DNA of 64,000 nt. Origin: Mansonella perstans. Its lineage: Eukaryota > Nematoda > Chromadorea > Rhabditida > Onchocercidae. The notes below the pieces were generated by a model. The model saw only the letters and a list, made by a program, of their open reading frames with translations, was not told the origin of the DNA and searched no databases. Shown here one piece after another: positions 11,390-25,700 of this stretch. The translations under genes were made by a program, and so were the position numbers. The DNA is taken from NCBI GenBank assembly GCA_037074765.1, contig JBAMDO010000040.1, positions 434,001 through 498,000 of the forward strand, read 5' to 3'. Positions within the stretch are counted from its first letter, which is position 1. Every line of letters starts with the position of its first letter.

Positions 11390-14300
11390 CGCTACTGTTT
11401 ATACGAGGCGCATATAAACTTGTCACAGAACTACTCTCAGCATTTAGATCCACTGGTTGTACATCCGAATTTGTGGTTACAGTTGAATGATGCTGAGAAA
11501 CTGAAGGAAAACGACGAACTGGCAATGGAGTGTTCCGCAAGCGGACACCTTTTGATGACAGTAAAGGAGACTGAAGCGGGCTAACAGGCATCAAATTTCC
11601 ACTGTTACCTTGCTTCAAACGCGAGTTTTGAGCCAAGGAAAGCATTTTTTGTACTGCATGTGGTGACTCTACACCTGCAGAGAAATAAACAGCTGAGTCA
11701 ATTCAAAATATTAGAAGAAACTAGAAAACTGTTTTAAATTGAAAATTACCAAATTTTGGAGCCGATATCTTGTGCTGATCAGAAGTACTTGACTGACTAG
11801 ATAAACTCGAAGGTGAAGGCGATGGAGCTCTACGCCGTATTACGCTTGTGCTACCATATGATGGCTCGCATTCGTATGAAAGCTGATCCAAATCAGCCTC
11901 GCACTCAACGACATTCAAATTTGACAGATAGGACTTAACTTTTCGAACCATTAAAGCTTGTTCATATAACTTGCGCCTCGGTTGTGCTGCAGTTTTTACT
12001 GAAAATTTGGAGAAGTTTTCATAAGTATCATTTAAAAAAAGAAATTTTCTTCCAAGTTCTACGTACTTCTCTTATCTTTCGTGTTTTTTTAAAAAAAAAA
12101 ACTGCATGAAACTAAGAAATTCCAACGAAATTTCTCATGAAAATTTCCAGAAAAACATCAAAAACTGTGAATAAACTAACTTGCATTTGGTCCCATTTTT
12201 CTCATAGTAGCGACTGTTCCGGCACCTCCATCAAAACTATTCATGTTAACTAGCGCATCGCTAACATCATTCCCACCACTCTTCAAATTTAATCACAGTT
12301 ACTTCACTTTGAGTAAAATAATTGTTTGTACACGAATTTTGCTCTCCGAGGTCTATGTAGTGTATATTGGCATCATAATATTACTCAAGAGATTAATATT
12401 ACACAAGGGTTAATTTTACTCGACAGTCGAGTTTGATGTTAGAGTAGCGCTACAACCGATAATGAATGCATCCACCTGTCAGCCCTGACTATAAAAACTT
12501 TACAACGACTTTTTAATTTATAATCAAACAATCTATCAAAAAAGAAACCATACTTGCTGAGCCATAACACCAATTTCATAGGGAGAACTGCATAGTTTGG
12601 TAACCGAACGAATAGCCTTCGCGATCATTCTTAATTTTTCGAAATTGATTAACTTTTCACAATATGTCGGATTACCCTCATGCGAAAATGTCAGGTCTTT
12701 TTTGAGCACTGGGTATATGGGAACAACAGGTGGTTCCTGTGAAACAATGGCAAGATGCTGACGATACTTCGACATATTTCTTGATGGATCTACCAAATGC
12801 TGCACATCCTCGAACATTTTTATATACTTACTGAAACAGCAAAATTTTAAAACATTTCAACAAAAAATATGCATTTAACAAACCTTGGAACGCGTTCCCA
12901 AGTGTGATGCAGTCTTCGGACAGCAGGTTTTTCCAAGCCGCTCATAATTGCAAACATCGAGTTGAAATTTCTGAAGTCCCGGCAATATCGAGCTATTTTA
13001 ATAAATTTTTTTATCAGCTTCATTCTTTTTTGTAAACCTTTTTCGCGACATATTTCGGTTGCAACCCACCACATTTCCTGAAATGCTATTTATAATTCAG
13101 AACAAAACCTGAGGAGAAAATTACCAAAATAAAAGGATTTCTTCTAGCGTGTTTATACAACCACGTAAATGTGAAAAACTCAAAATAAGACAGAACGGTA
13201 ACAGTAAAATTCAAACAGTAATATTTATGATACAATAGTACTCCTCCACACTTTTTTCAGCAAATAAACTGGCAACAGATACGTATTTTACAACAGCAAC
13301 ATGCTTAAAAGCCACATACTTTATTGAACAAAGATTCAAAATCAGCCAACTTTGGCCAACCATATTTCGATTCCAAATTGAATAAATTATCTACATATTC
13401 TGTGGGTTCGATGGCCGAAAATACATCGAAATCCTGAAGTATTATAAAAATAAAACATTCCTTTGATAATCCATTCGGTAAACAGGTAAATATTAGTAAT
13501 CACGAGCTCGCATGATGAGAAAAATAATACAACAAAAATTTTTGTAGCATAAGCAAATTTCTTTTTTTTCACAAATAAACCTGTAAAGTAAGCTGGGCAG
13601 CAAGTATTTGCGCATTCAACTGAAGTAAATGAGTCTCTGCTTCTTTCAGGACTTCGGGAGCTAATTCATCAGGTACTAATGGTTCTGACCTAAAATTTCA
13701 CTTTCTTGCCATTAATTTATATTTCACAGCACACTAAGAATTCTAATCAAGTTAAAATCTCGTTTGATTAAGTAGTGGAACTCCTTTCCAGTCGAACTAA
13801 ATAAGAAAACCAAACTTCCTACTACCTTACGATGATCGTTATACCCTGCATAAGTGTAAGCAATTTCAAAAATTCGAACTACAGCACTGTTATTGGCAAG
13901 CGAAAAGATAATCATGTCAGCTTGAAACTCCCACAATAAGAAAGATTCACCGACTGTTGTTTTTTAAATAATAACGACTATTGAGTTGAATCCGCTCAGC
14001 AAGATTGTTCATTTGATCTGGAAGTCGCTTCTGCTTGATCACGCCATCCAACGTCACTGTTGTCTCACACAGTGCCCATTCCAAACTTCCACTATCAGAA
14101 CTCATACCAAATTCCTGCAAAAAAAAGGAAGACAAAATTAAGCTGACTAGTATTAGGGAAACAAAATTTAAAATGGAAAAAAACCTGCAGCGCTAGCTGA
14201 ACTACATTTTGAGCAGTTGTTTCTTTGTAAACGGTGAGATATTTGAATGACTGGTCAGCTCGATAAACTTTCAAAACATGTTCCGGACACGGACTACTAG

Positions 14301-17300
14301 CGGGTTGATAATACTGCGCAATATTCATCGCTGAGATTCGTGATGCGCTTACAGAATGACCAGCAATGTCAGGATTTGAACGACTTGCACGAAGAGAATT
14401 TGATCGCGTCGGATTTAGCTGAAAATATTTCAAACAGAATAGATTTTCACAAAAATGTGTTTCGTAAAAAATCTAACAATTCATGCAGGGTAAACAATGA
14501 TCAGGCAATACAAGAAATTTTACGTCTTATGGGAATAAAATGTACTGAAATCCAGTGCTATGTTGATACAATTTACTGGAAGTTTAATAAACAAAAGCTG
14601 TAAAAAATATAGTGTGTTTTTCTGTATAGAGCGATTGTATGAAAGTTTAATGCCATCATCGGCAAGGATATAATAATCCATAATGAAGTTAGTGGAATCG
14701 AAACAAAGATATGTTGGACAAATAATGGTTGTCAAAAATTCACAATTTAAAATCCAAATTTCGTTCTATTCAAGTATGCTGAAATACTGTGTACCACTAC
14801 ATCTTTTAAAAATATACTGTTTTTAATTCTGCAACAGATCCATCTGGTAATGTACTCGGTAAGCCCTTTAGCATTGTCAGCAACTTATCCATCATTGAAG
14901 TCTTGTTTCCAACGTTATTCGCCATACCACTTGGAGGCAAGCATGAGAAACTGGAAGCACCTGATCGCGGATTCATTCCTATCATACATGACATAGATCC
15001 TCTCTGCCCACTTTCATTTTGCTGCAAGAACTGCCAACTGTGAATCTCTGCTTCATGAAATACTCACGTTACGCTTTTCTGATAGTTTTTCTTAAACAAG
15101 ATCATCCTAAGTCATTCTTTGCAGCAGTTCTGGAAGATAAAATGCGAACACTTGCTCGCAGATTTTACTAAGTGCGAAATCCCACAAAAGAAATATAACC
15201 AAAAAATCTTCAAACTACCTTCAAAGCTGCTCTATGTTTTGTGTAGCGAATATCTAGCCTTTTCCGGCACGCATTACATTGGTCTTCAACATCAACTGCA
15301 CGTTCTGACCGAGCAATCATCTCCTTGAAACCCAGAAGATTTGACTTGACTGTCATTGACAAATGAGTGTTGCTACGCAAGACTTCTAATGCTCGGGTCA
15401 GACTAATTTTCTTGAAGCTTTGACCATTTACTTCGATGATCTTAAAAATAAATACATGAATTAGTTGTACTATTTCTCAGAAAAATTCAATTTTTCCAAT
15501 ACATTTTAATATCCATTCAGTTAAAACAAAACCAGCTAGTTTTCTGTTTGGTTTAACCGTTTACTTCTGACTTTATATGTTTTCAATTATTTTATTCGTA
15601 TGAGCAGCAAGTAAACCTGGTCGCCGCGTTTGAGACCGATTTTCTCTGCACGACTACCACGCTGAACATCAGAAATGAATATTCCAGATGAACCATTTTC
15701 TTTGCCACCAAGAATTGAAAGTGAAAGAGCCTGCTCTCTAGTCGAGCGAGAATATATGATGTTCCTTGTTCGAGATTTCACACTGCACGCAATATTCAGT
15801 AATGACTGTAAAAAACCTGACTTTTCGAAAAATATATCCGAAAAGGCAAAAAATCTCTATACATTAAAAAAAAATTTTTTATACAATTTTTTATACAGCA
15901 GTTGCATATAATTAGTGGTGAAGTGTACCTAATCAAAAGCATTCAATTTGTCTACGGTTTGAATGTTACCTGCTGACTGTGCATTTGATCTCGTTCGAGT
16001 GCTTGCTCAAAGCGGTCAAGCAGCTGTATCATTTCCCCATTGCATTCAAAGTCATTGAAGTGATTGTTGACCCACAGTAGCACAATTCGTGCAATCTAAC
16101 AAGCAGGTAAAAATTACTGTTAAAAATTTAGCAATTACAAAGAGCTATGCCGCTATTTAGTACAATGTGTTTAACAATAGTAGTTTACCGCAAATTGGTT
16201 GTGAAGCAGTCAAGCACTGGTATCTTAAAAAAGCCTATGATGCAGACTATCGACAAATCCCATTTAATCTATCCAGTAGTTAGTCTAAAAATTTACAGAA
16301 ACTACCATTGCTAAACTTGAAAAAATTGATTTTTCAATCTTTCTCAAGCTTCGAGCGCATTTATGTTAAAACATTTCAGCATTACTCGATTATTTTTACG
16401 TCTATAAAGACACTTTGCATGAAATTCCAGACTGATTCTACAGTAAGCAAAGCGTTCACAAAAATTTGTGGGAAAAAAAAAAAAACAAAAAATAATCCGA
16501 AAACAAGAAACCTTGTCTCTTAAGTTCGACTCTGCGAACCAGTGCATCAGCTTTTCAAAAATCATGGTTGGATCACTAATGAATACGCGATACATAAGAA
16601 GAAAATCCTCAATATAATGCGCATCCACGGCCGTGTCTCTTTCTTCAACCAAATGTTCGATCAGCTTATCTCGATTGGCTTTGATCAATACCTGACCCAT
16701 TTGATTACCAACTGATCTAGACATTCAAACAGTTATTAAATATGTACAAAAATTACCCAGAAGGTTTTCCGAATGTACCGTAGGAAATGAACAGACGTGG
16801 AAGAATCTCACCTTCGTTCTATTTCTGAGACGATTTCACCAGTGATTCCATCAGAATGTTGTTCAATATGTTCACTTATAGTACTCATAATGTTGCAGTA
16901 ATCTCGATGCTCAACCAGCACGAATTCACAGTCATCAACTATTGTTCGCATTACTCCTACATGATACTGAAAAATTTTATAACTAACTTAGATTTTGCGG
17001 ATTTTCAGCAAAAATCAATAGGCATTGGCTTGTCCAAATTGCACGAAACAAGCCGCTCATGGGATCCATTCTCCACGAGACATAACTTATGCCGACGTTT
17101 GGAAAAATCAAGTTAACTTAATTTTTCACGGGAAACATTTTTAGACCAGAAGAAATTATAAATGCTAAGTTACAAGACGGAAAACGTACCTGAGGAGCTA
17201 GATCAGGTTGCACACCAAATGAGTCGCCAAGTTTATATTCTATCCTCTCGCCATCCGGTAAAACAACTTCTACCTGGCCGTTTACAATGATTGACCATGC

Positions 17301-19483
17301 ATCAATCCTTTCGTTATGTTGCATAACAACTGTATTTGCCTCCGATACAACAGCGAATACCATTTTTAAGCAAAGTTGGCGTTTTATACTTAACGGGAGT
17401 GTTGCTAAAGCAGACATATGCTGCATGAAATCCTGAAATAAATTCTCGATGAACGATTGCTCGGAAACCATAAAGTTTTAAATGACGAGCTTCATTCTGC
17501 ATTCTGATAAATGGTTCTAACGTCCTATAAAGTGAAACCTGAAAATCAGTTTAACTTATATGCATTCTGCGCTCTTTGAGATTCTTGGCTAATTATCATT
17601 TTTCTATGTCGTCTATGCTATGATTTTATAGGATTTCCACCATCTAAATTAGCTTTCAAAAACAGATAATACTAACAAATTTCTATAGGCAGATATTAAA
17701 AAAATTTTACCAGTAGTGTGCATATATCGTCAGCTGTTCTTTCAAAAGGTTCCTTTTCAAGGCACTCACGAACGCTATCTTTTAATTCATGAAAACTATC
17801 ATATGATGGACAAGATTCGTCGTCTTCTTCGCTGTCTACTGGTGCTTCTGGAAGTCCTAAAAGAACAAAACAAAATATAGCAATTCAAACTGATAGATCC
17901 GGGAATTTGAAAAAGTTTGTATCAAATTCACTATATGATAATATCACGGGACAGACTATCCACTTATGTTCAGGTAATCCAATATACACAAAGTACCGTG
18001 TAAATCATCTTCGTTCGCGCTTGATGAAGCCGTACTTGATAAATGTGTATAAAGTTCACCACTATTTGGACTTGACACTGAATTACATTTGCGTGTTTTG
18101 TGCTTCACCCTGAGGCAGGTATCCGCATCCGGACTTAGACCGTTAAAACATACCTAAAGCATTAATACAAAGTTGAAAGTTTCTGAGACTCATATGTGCT
18201 TGATAAGTAGCCGTGCTTTTTGCCGTATGCTTACCTGGCTTTTGTACGTCGAGGCATAACCAGAACCAGTTGCATTACTGTGACATTTATCGTCTCTCTC
18301 TCGACGAAAAGACCTGTGTTTTTTCCGTTCACACCTTGAGACTGGTGATTCAGTAGCACTGAGAGATGATGCCTTTCCAGTCTTGTAAAGACGAGATGGT
18401 GGAAGTGATAAATTGGAAATAGCAGGATCGGCATTTGTACGAACTGAAACTGTGACCGCGCCAGATGGTGATGCAGTGGGTGCAGCGTTCGATGCGCATA
18501 ATGAATTGTGTAAACGACCACTATTCCCCATAGAACTCATATGTCCCTTGTTCACCTTTATATGCTTTACATCTGGATAATCAATCTGTAAAAAAAAAAG
18601 GTTAACCGGAATTACACTTACGAAACAGTTACAAATGAAATATGATTAACAAATAAAAAGTAAGCCGCTTGCCATCCCATTATAAGTAATCGATCCGTTA
18701 AAGTTTTATATCTAATACAAACTAACCACAATCATTTCTGCTGGCTGTAAGACAATGCAGTCATTTTTGCGTCGATAATCCAATCCATTCCGTTTGCCAA
18801 ACCTGTAGCTTGCACATGAATCAGTGAGGTACAGACGTTTGAGAAAAATGGTGAATTATGAAAACAATAAGCATCTCGAAACTCGCTCAAGAGCGAGAGA
18901 ATTATTAAAATTCCATTAAATTATTAGAATTCCATTAACCACAATAATGCAGCATTTTTTCAAACAAAGTTAAAATGTTAACAACATGATCATTCCTTTT
19001 TGTTTATCTCAAGAAAAAGGATTCTAGACATGCTAGAACGATTAGTGGGCTTTAAATCAACATTCCTTCCATATTTCTTTTCCTATTCAATGAAATTAAA
19101 AATTACATACCAGCCGCAGGGTAAGTAGATTTGTTCATCTATGAAAACACATCCGGAAAGTAGTATATACCAACATGTGGCAACTTGACCCTGTCTAAAA
19201 TTAACGTTGTATATAAAAAGTCAAGACATAGACACACATTACAAAACTCACATAAAATTTGCCAAAAAAAAAAAAAATTATCAATTTTTAACTTTGGTTT
19301 TGAGCAAAAAAAAAAAAAAAAAAAAAAAAAAGCATAACTAAGCTGTGTTGCTTACCGGAAAAGAATAAAGTTAGCCGGATGTTTTTCGAAACGTGCAGTA
19401 CAACAGATTGCTCGAAGTGGAGCATCATTTAAATTATGAAAAACATCTAATCGTCGTAAACTTGAATAGATAATTTTCAAATC
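11390..19483 (-). CDS. pxf-1: PDZ-GEF type Rap guanine nucleotide exchange factor (both ends open)
   Basis: RAPGEF2/6 ortholog (C. elegans pxf-1), which loads GTP on Rap GTPases at cell junctions. In phase from 19483 down to 11390: exons 19356-19483, 19111-19194, 18727-18802, 18235-18585, 17997-18153, 17711-17856, 17190-17432, 16812-16966, 16512-16716, 15970-16095, 15617-15805, 15219-15440, 14818-15021, 14185-14418, 13951-14114, 13581-13689, 13320-13433, 12884-13077, 12554-12830, 12181-12280, 11750-11998, 11390-11674; about 1,337 codons. Domains: first cNBD-like (TCWYILLSG, then [12 protein letters not shown]), Ser-rich linker, second cNBD ([28 protein letters not shown]), REM ([12 protein letters not shown]), PDZ ([21 protein letters not shown]), RA ([20 protein letters not shown]), CDC25 ([43 protein letters not shown]). 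The first exon lacks the usual 25-30 N-terminal residues and the last coding exon is not found. Cyclic nucleotide binding is not expected; PDZ-GEF domains of this type are non-canonical. Confidence 0.95.
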
Positions 19484-22400
19484 CTAAAAGAAAGTCAACA
19501 ATATTATCCAATAAAAATGTGTATAATATAACATTTATACATAAGCTAAAAATTTAAATATAATGAATGATTCGAAAACATTTTTGTGCTAATATCAAAT
19601 GATTTCAATGGCTAATAATTGCTAATTATTTCAAAGCTTTCTATCTTTCAATCAGTAAGTGATAGTTGAAATATTTAAATATTTTTGATTGATAATTTGA
19701 AATTTGTTTCAAAAAAAGAGGAAACCTCATCTGTCCGTGCGGGTGGCTCCTTGGCGATAGCGCCAATGAATGCTTCCTTATGATGCTCCATTCAGCTCCC
19801 ATTCAACATACGACGTTTAAGGTTACATCAACAAGCTATCGTAATCAAATTTTCCATGCTGGACCCAATCTGTAGTAATTTGTGGTAATACCATCAAATT
19901 TCTCGCGATAAATATCAAAATGCAACGAAGTGTTCTCAGAGAAATGTGGTGCAAGTATTTCTCGGGAATTATGATTTATGAATCGGAAGATGGAATATGA
20001 TCATGATCAATTTGTTGCTATTGTTCGTGTACAACTTTTAGTCTTTTTGCCATTCTGTAAGATTCAGAAGTGAAAACTTTGCCCTTGATATCAGAAATAA
20101 TTTCTTGATCAATGTTCATAGGATTTAAAACTAAAATTTATTATTCTCAATATATAACATTTCAAAGCCTTTATTTGCATAAATACTTAAAATCGTGATG
20201 GTATTAAGTAGTAACCACAAGGCAACCATAATAAGAAATTTATCTGGAATTATGAAAATCAGTCAAAAGCAAAGTTATAATAACAAGATAACATCGAGAA
20301 CACTCTGTTACAACCATGCAAGATTAGTTGGCTAAAGTTTACTTCGAACTGAAACAAATTACTGTACAGATAATTTCAGGATCGGAAATTGTAAGAACAA
20401 GATGATTTACTCAAGTATTGCATCCACATTATGATCGGAATCTTTGCGTTGAATGTGTATCATTTTATCAGCTGGTTGCTTGTTTTGCTTGTTTAATTTC
20501 AACAAGGCGCAACGGTGAATAGATAGGATCGTCTGGGAATGCATTTCAAAAAAAAAAACCAATTAACAGTTTGGTTAAAAAAGCCGATATCAATCACACC
20601 GATTAAAGCTGTCAAACAGATTGTAGATGATCGGTTTTTCTGTAGAATAATTGTTTTTCAATTTTAACAATAATCTTAGGAATGGCCAATAAATTTTCGA
20701 AAATGTTTTTGTAAGAGAATTGCAAGATATAGTTTGACCATTACTAAAACTTTATGAACGTTTGGTTGTTAATGCTATCTTCTGAATGAAACTTACTTCT
20801 GAGTGTAACGCTGGCTTTTTTTGTCTCAATCGTTGGTTTGATTTCCGATATATGTTGTAATAGTAAAGACTTATGTGCAGAATGTATGTTTTAAAAAAAA
20901 ATCTGGAAATGACTCACTTATGTCTGCGAAAATTTTCTACAGATTTTACTAGATTAAAAGTGAGATTTGCGGAATTGATGTAGCCAAATATTCTTTCAAC
21001 GATAGTTACTTAAAAAAAGGAAATGTCCTCTTTGAACTGATCATAAATGTGTTATCTTCTATTTTAAAAGCTTCAAAAATCATAACAGTTGCTTTCTGAT
21101 GTGCAATATATTTACAGTTGCTTTTGGATGTACAGCATATTTCAATACATTCCATTTGACATTTCTTGGATGCATTACATTCAAACTATAATATTCACAA
21201 AATGAAGCACAAAAAAAACCATTTTCAAAAATAACCAAGGTGTGCTTTATTTCCACAAAGTAATTGTGGGAAAGAAAAATCCGCAAAAGAGAATGTTATC
21301 TTCAGTTGACTTGTATCCATGTATAGTAGATTGTGACCAGTCATCTCATGTTTACCAGTGTGACCAGAGTTCATACAAGCTACAGATAAAGTTCCATTTT
21401 CATTAACTACAAATCATTTATCTTGCAACTCAACATTACAGCCCATTCATGCATACTGTAAGAATATTCGTAGTATCGTTTCACCTCATCTTAACGGCAA
21501 ATGTTCATCCACCTCCTGATAGTGGTTATGGGCAGGAAATTATACATGTTAGCGGGTTGATTGGTTCAACAATTTGAATAGTTTGGTCGAGAAGTTGTAA
21601 TTTGCATTTAGTAACTCAAAATGTTGCAAAGTGATAATAATATTGAAACTATATTCTCATTTCAAGAAAGGCAGAGGTTAACTAATGTACCAAAGTGATT
21701 TAAGACTACTGTCCACCCACATACGCCCCACATATAAAAGAAATATTAAAACATTGTAAATGAGAAAAAATTCATGTACATCTGTTGTCAACGTATTCCA
21801 TATGACTATCACACAAAGTTTATAAATAAGGAAATGCTACTAACCATTGTTTCTTTTATGTATTTTGCAGCAAATGTTGTTCCCTTTTGAAATTGCTTAT
21901 TATGTACCGAATAAAAAGTTCTCGAAATTTTACAAGTTAATGAAGGAAATGAAATAATGGAAACACTCATGTACAGTAAGTGCAGCACAAAATTATTTTT
22001 ACAAGCACCCAGCATTTCAATCATTAAATTCAAACAAGTCGGCACATTTAAATGAAATTCTGGATTACTTAAATGTAATATCTTTGAGGGAATATTTCGA
22101 CTTTTTTTTTCAGATTTCTTTACTAGAACTTTCAGATTTCTAGTTTGTTTTAGCAGTTTGCAGATGAAATGCAGACTTTATTGGAAATCAAAGCTGCCAC
22201 CTTTTCACAGGTTCGAACTAAGAGTACAGTGAGGTCGGAATCAAACCATCAATGATAAATTAATTATGGTGTTCGAGATAAGTTGGAGAAGTATTATTCG
22301 TAATATCTGGTCATGAAGGGACAGATAGACTTATTAACAGATATTAGTACATTTGTTTAAGGTTATTTAGAAAAAAATGAAAACCGAAATGAAAATAGGT

Positions 22401-22765
22401 GATTGTGCAGGCAGCGGTATGCATCCGATCATTTGATGCACTGGAATTCTGAGTGACATAAGTATCGGACTCCGAACAGGTTAATAACAGAAACACACGA
22501 TATCAATTGTCGTTTACCAGATTGATGTGGTACAAACCGTCCAGTCATAGCTAGCTTTTCTTTTCAGTCTGCATGAAGCTTCCAAAATTATAGCCTCCAA
22601 AATATGGTTCAAAAACCCAGACATAAATAGAAATAGAAAATATGCCTCTAGAAGTACAGATAATGGAAAGATAACTCACCTGATATGATCTCTATACATT
22701 TAACGTCACGCAATATGAATTAAAACTTGGGCACTACATAAAATAAGAGCTAAAAAGGCTTTGAA
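19484..22765. other. intergenic, 5' end of RapGEF and 3' flank of QSOX
   Basis: Must contain the missing first RapGEF exon(s) and promoter, since the 19483 acceptor opens mid-domain. I could not place that exon. No other gene is recognisable. It has A runs, one at 19308-19331 lying in the first RapGEF intron just below, and a small GC hairpin near 19752-19767 (TTGGCG/CGCCAA). QSOX 3' UTR should begin at 22765. Confidence 0.5.
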
Positions 22766-25700
22766 CTAATTTGAAACATGATTCGTTCCATTGTATGGCC
22801 TAATTGTTGTATAGAAGTTGATCAGGAACTCTCGGACATTTTTTCTGCTGAACATTCCATCGGAATAACACGCTGAGCAGAGAAAAACTGGTGGAAACTG
22901 CCGCTTCTCAAATTGCGGATCTTCCGTTGCTTTATCTCCGTGCAGTCGAGCATTAACAATGTTATGAGCACGCCACAAGTAGATCATCATATCAGAAGTA
23001 CTTTGTACCTGTTGTGATAGTATTCCTTAACTTAAATTGACAAAATTTGAAGCTTAACGTAAAATCTTTTATTTTAAAATTTGGCGATCTGCAGTTAGCT
23101 TGGGACTGGCTCAAGGTACGAGATCGGAGATTTATAGTTCGAGATACGAGATACAGCCCATCCGGTATCTAATCTTATCTTTACTGAAATCACTGAAAGG
23201 TTTCTTGAACTAAGTTCTCTTTCCTTACCATGATTTTTTAATAATCTTTGTTGTTTTTCAAATTTTCTATTCCAAAAACTTCATAGAAATAAGCTGCGTA
23301 AACAAATCGAAATGTGGAAAAAAGATACCCGACGTTTAGTCATTGGATAAAGAGAGGTTGTCATGTGCAAAAAATGCCGTCGACAATCCAGGCAACCAAA
23401 GAAGTTAACTATCCAAGCACGTATGCTAAGCAGGAGGCTAATCGGTGATTGCACTCCTTGAATAAAAGCATTAATGGTGATTGCGTGAAATGTTGTCCAT
23501 ATGCCACACGTATAACCTCGATATCCTAATGTTGTCCCTTTACAATGCTCCCATGAAGCATTCGTTGGGAATGGATATCCATAAACTCGCTGAAAAATTT
23601 CAATTTTATCAATTCTTAATTTTTGAAATTTTTTCGTTGTCGTAAAAACTTTCAAAAAAATGTGATACTGCTAACAGTTTTCGGATGAATTATTACTTCA
23701 ATATTCTGGAATTGATTTCGCCACACAGACGTTGAAATTATACGTTTTCCTTTGTTTGCTTCTAGAAAACGTCGGAGATGCAAAAAGACTGATTTCGCTC
23801 GTGTGCTTTGCTTCAAGACCTGAAAAAATAAAAAAATAAAACCAGGAAAATTAATTGAAACCGATTTATAATAAACTAACTGACATATAATATTTAGCAG
23901 CGTTGCTGCATAACGAACGGCTTGAGTGACGATGACCAGCGTTCGTTATCCCAAAATGTCTGCAGAAAGCAAACAGGAAGAAAACAATAGGAATTTGGGA
24001 AGAAAAGTTTTTGAGATGGAGAAGAAATGAACTTTAATATGAATTAAAAAAATGACCAAAGACTTTAAAATCTTTTTTTCTGAAATTAATTTTGAAAAGC
24101 TTGCATCACAGAACAAAAAGAGAGAGGAAAGACGGAGAAATTTCATGGAGAAAGATTTAAGATCGAATTTCATCGTTCTGATTCGAATTTCAGGCTTTTA
24201 AGAGGGTTTAATCTATCAACTTAATGTGTCGACTATTGTTTGCAAAATTAAAAGTCCTCAGCTAATTAATTTCACTTTGTGAACGTTAGATGTACTCAAG
24301 CTGATACAGAAAATGTGGGATCTGTAGGAGAAAAAAGCTAGCACTAAGAGATAGGATTAGCATAAATGACAAATATCACCTGTCATATCAATATCGGCTC
24401 TAGAAAATGAAACAATTTACCGCAAATGATTTCTGATTCGCTGTTTGTGATGTTATATTGGATGTATAAATTGGAAATTGCTGAAAAATATTTATATTTT
24501 GAAATAAATTTCCATTTTTTGCAAACTTATATTTTTGGAATATTTTGATGGAATAATAATATTACTTCAGCAAGAACACTGATGAAGTCCAGTAGTGCTG
24601 TGAAGTTCGTACCAGATATGTTGCTGTGTGTTTTAATTATTTCATCAAATATTGCCATTCGCATCGCTTTCAGCATATCCGATTCTGACACATAGTATAA
24701 TTCACGACATCTTAAATTTTAACCATTAACAAGTTTTTTCACCAGATCACTTCAAAATAAAAACGGATTCATTTTTCCTGAAATTAATGGGTAGAGTATT
24801 TGGTCAAATTTATTTATCACAAAGAAAAAAAAACCAGGAAAAACTCTCAATAGCTCATGGCTTTTCGGAAAGAATTCAGTAAAGCGAAAAAAAAAATTTA
24901 CAAGTGGTATTCAGCGGAGAAAAAAGTTACCACTTTACCAAATTGTAATAATAAAAATCAGTGTGAACCTGTTAGGATTTAACTCGCACTGTACGATAAC
25001 CTGTTCCGTAACAGGTGTTGGTACCGGTGGAGCTCGAAGAATAGGCTGGCTTTGTGTCGCATATGTTATTCTCATTACTTCTTGCAAAGAATGCGAACCA
25101 TATCTGGATTTATGCACCAGAATGCAAAATTAAAAATACACTTCACGGAAAGTCACATGCCGCAGTATTTCATGCATATTTCAATGAGTTGTTTTTGGAA
25201 GTCTAAAGGAAGTACGCTTGAAATTGAGTCAGTTTAAAACAATGGGAAAGTATTCTCCGAAACTATTTTGAAATAACAAATGATTATTTTTGTTACCTAA
25301 AAAAAAGATCATTTTAAAGTTAAACCTGTTTCGTTTGAAACAATTTTTTTTCTTACGCACAGTTCCAACCAGTATTAGCTTGTAATTTAATTAAGCTGGA
25401 AAATATGACATGTAAAAAAGGAAAATTATTGGACAAAAGCGGAACGAAAACCTACGGACTTTGGTAGATGGGATTGTCTTGATTACGCTTGAAAACCAAA
25501 ACGTATGGCAATTGTGTGATGGTGAATGACCGGGTAACAGGTGAAGGGACAATAATTCTTCTTGTAAGCACCGTTTTTTGGAGCGGAAACATATCTAGCA
25601 AGAATTCCACACCAACACTATCGAATTGCTCGAACAGCAAGACAAGAAATTCCCGAGAATCACTGGTGTGATTCCAAAGGTTTTTCAATGCCATTGCACT

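Noticed and set aside
17432..17540. Frame reading [20 protein letters not shown] as an extra RapGEF exon
   Set aside because: No donor restores the frame of the next exon, and the direct join 17711-17432 matches RapGEF2 exactly.
22185..22255. GGTTCGAAC and CGGAATCAAACC strings resembling a tRNA T-arm
   Set aside because: The conserved T-loop C and matching acceptor and anticodon stems could not be drawn on either strand.
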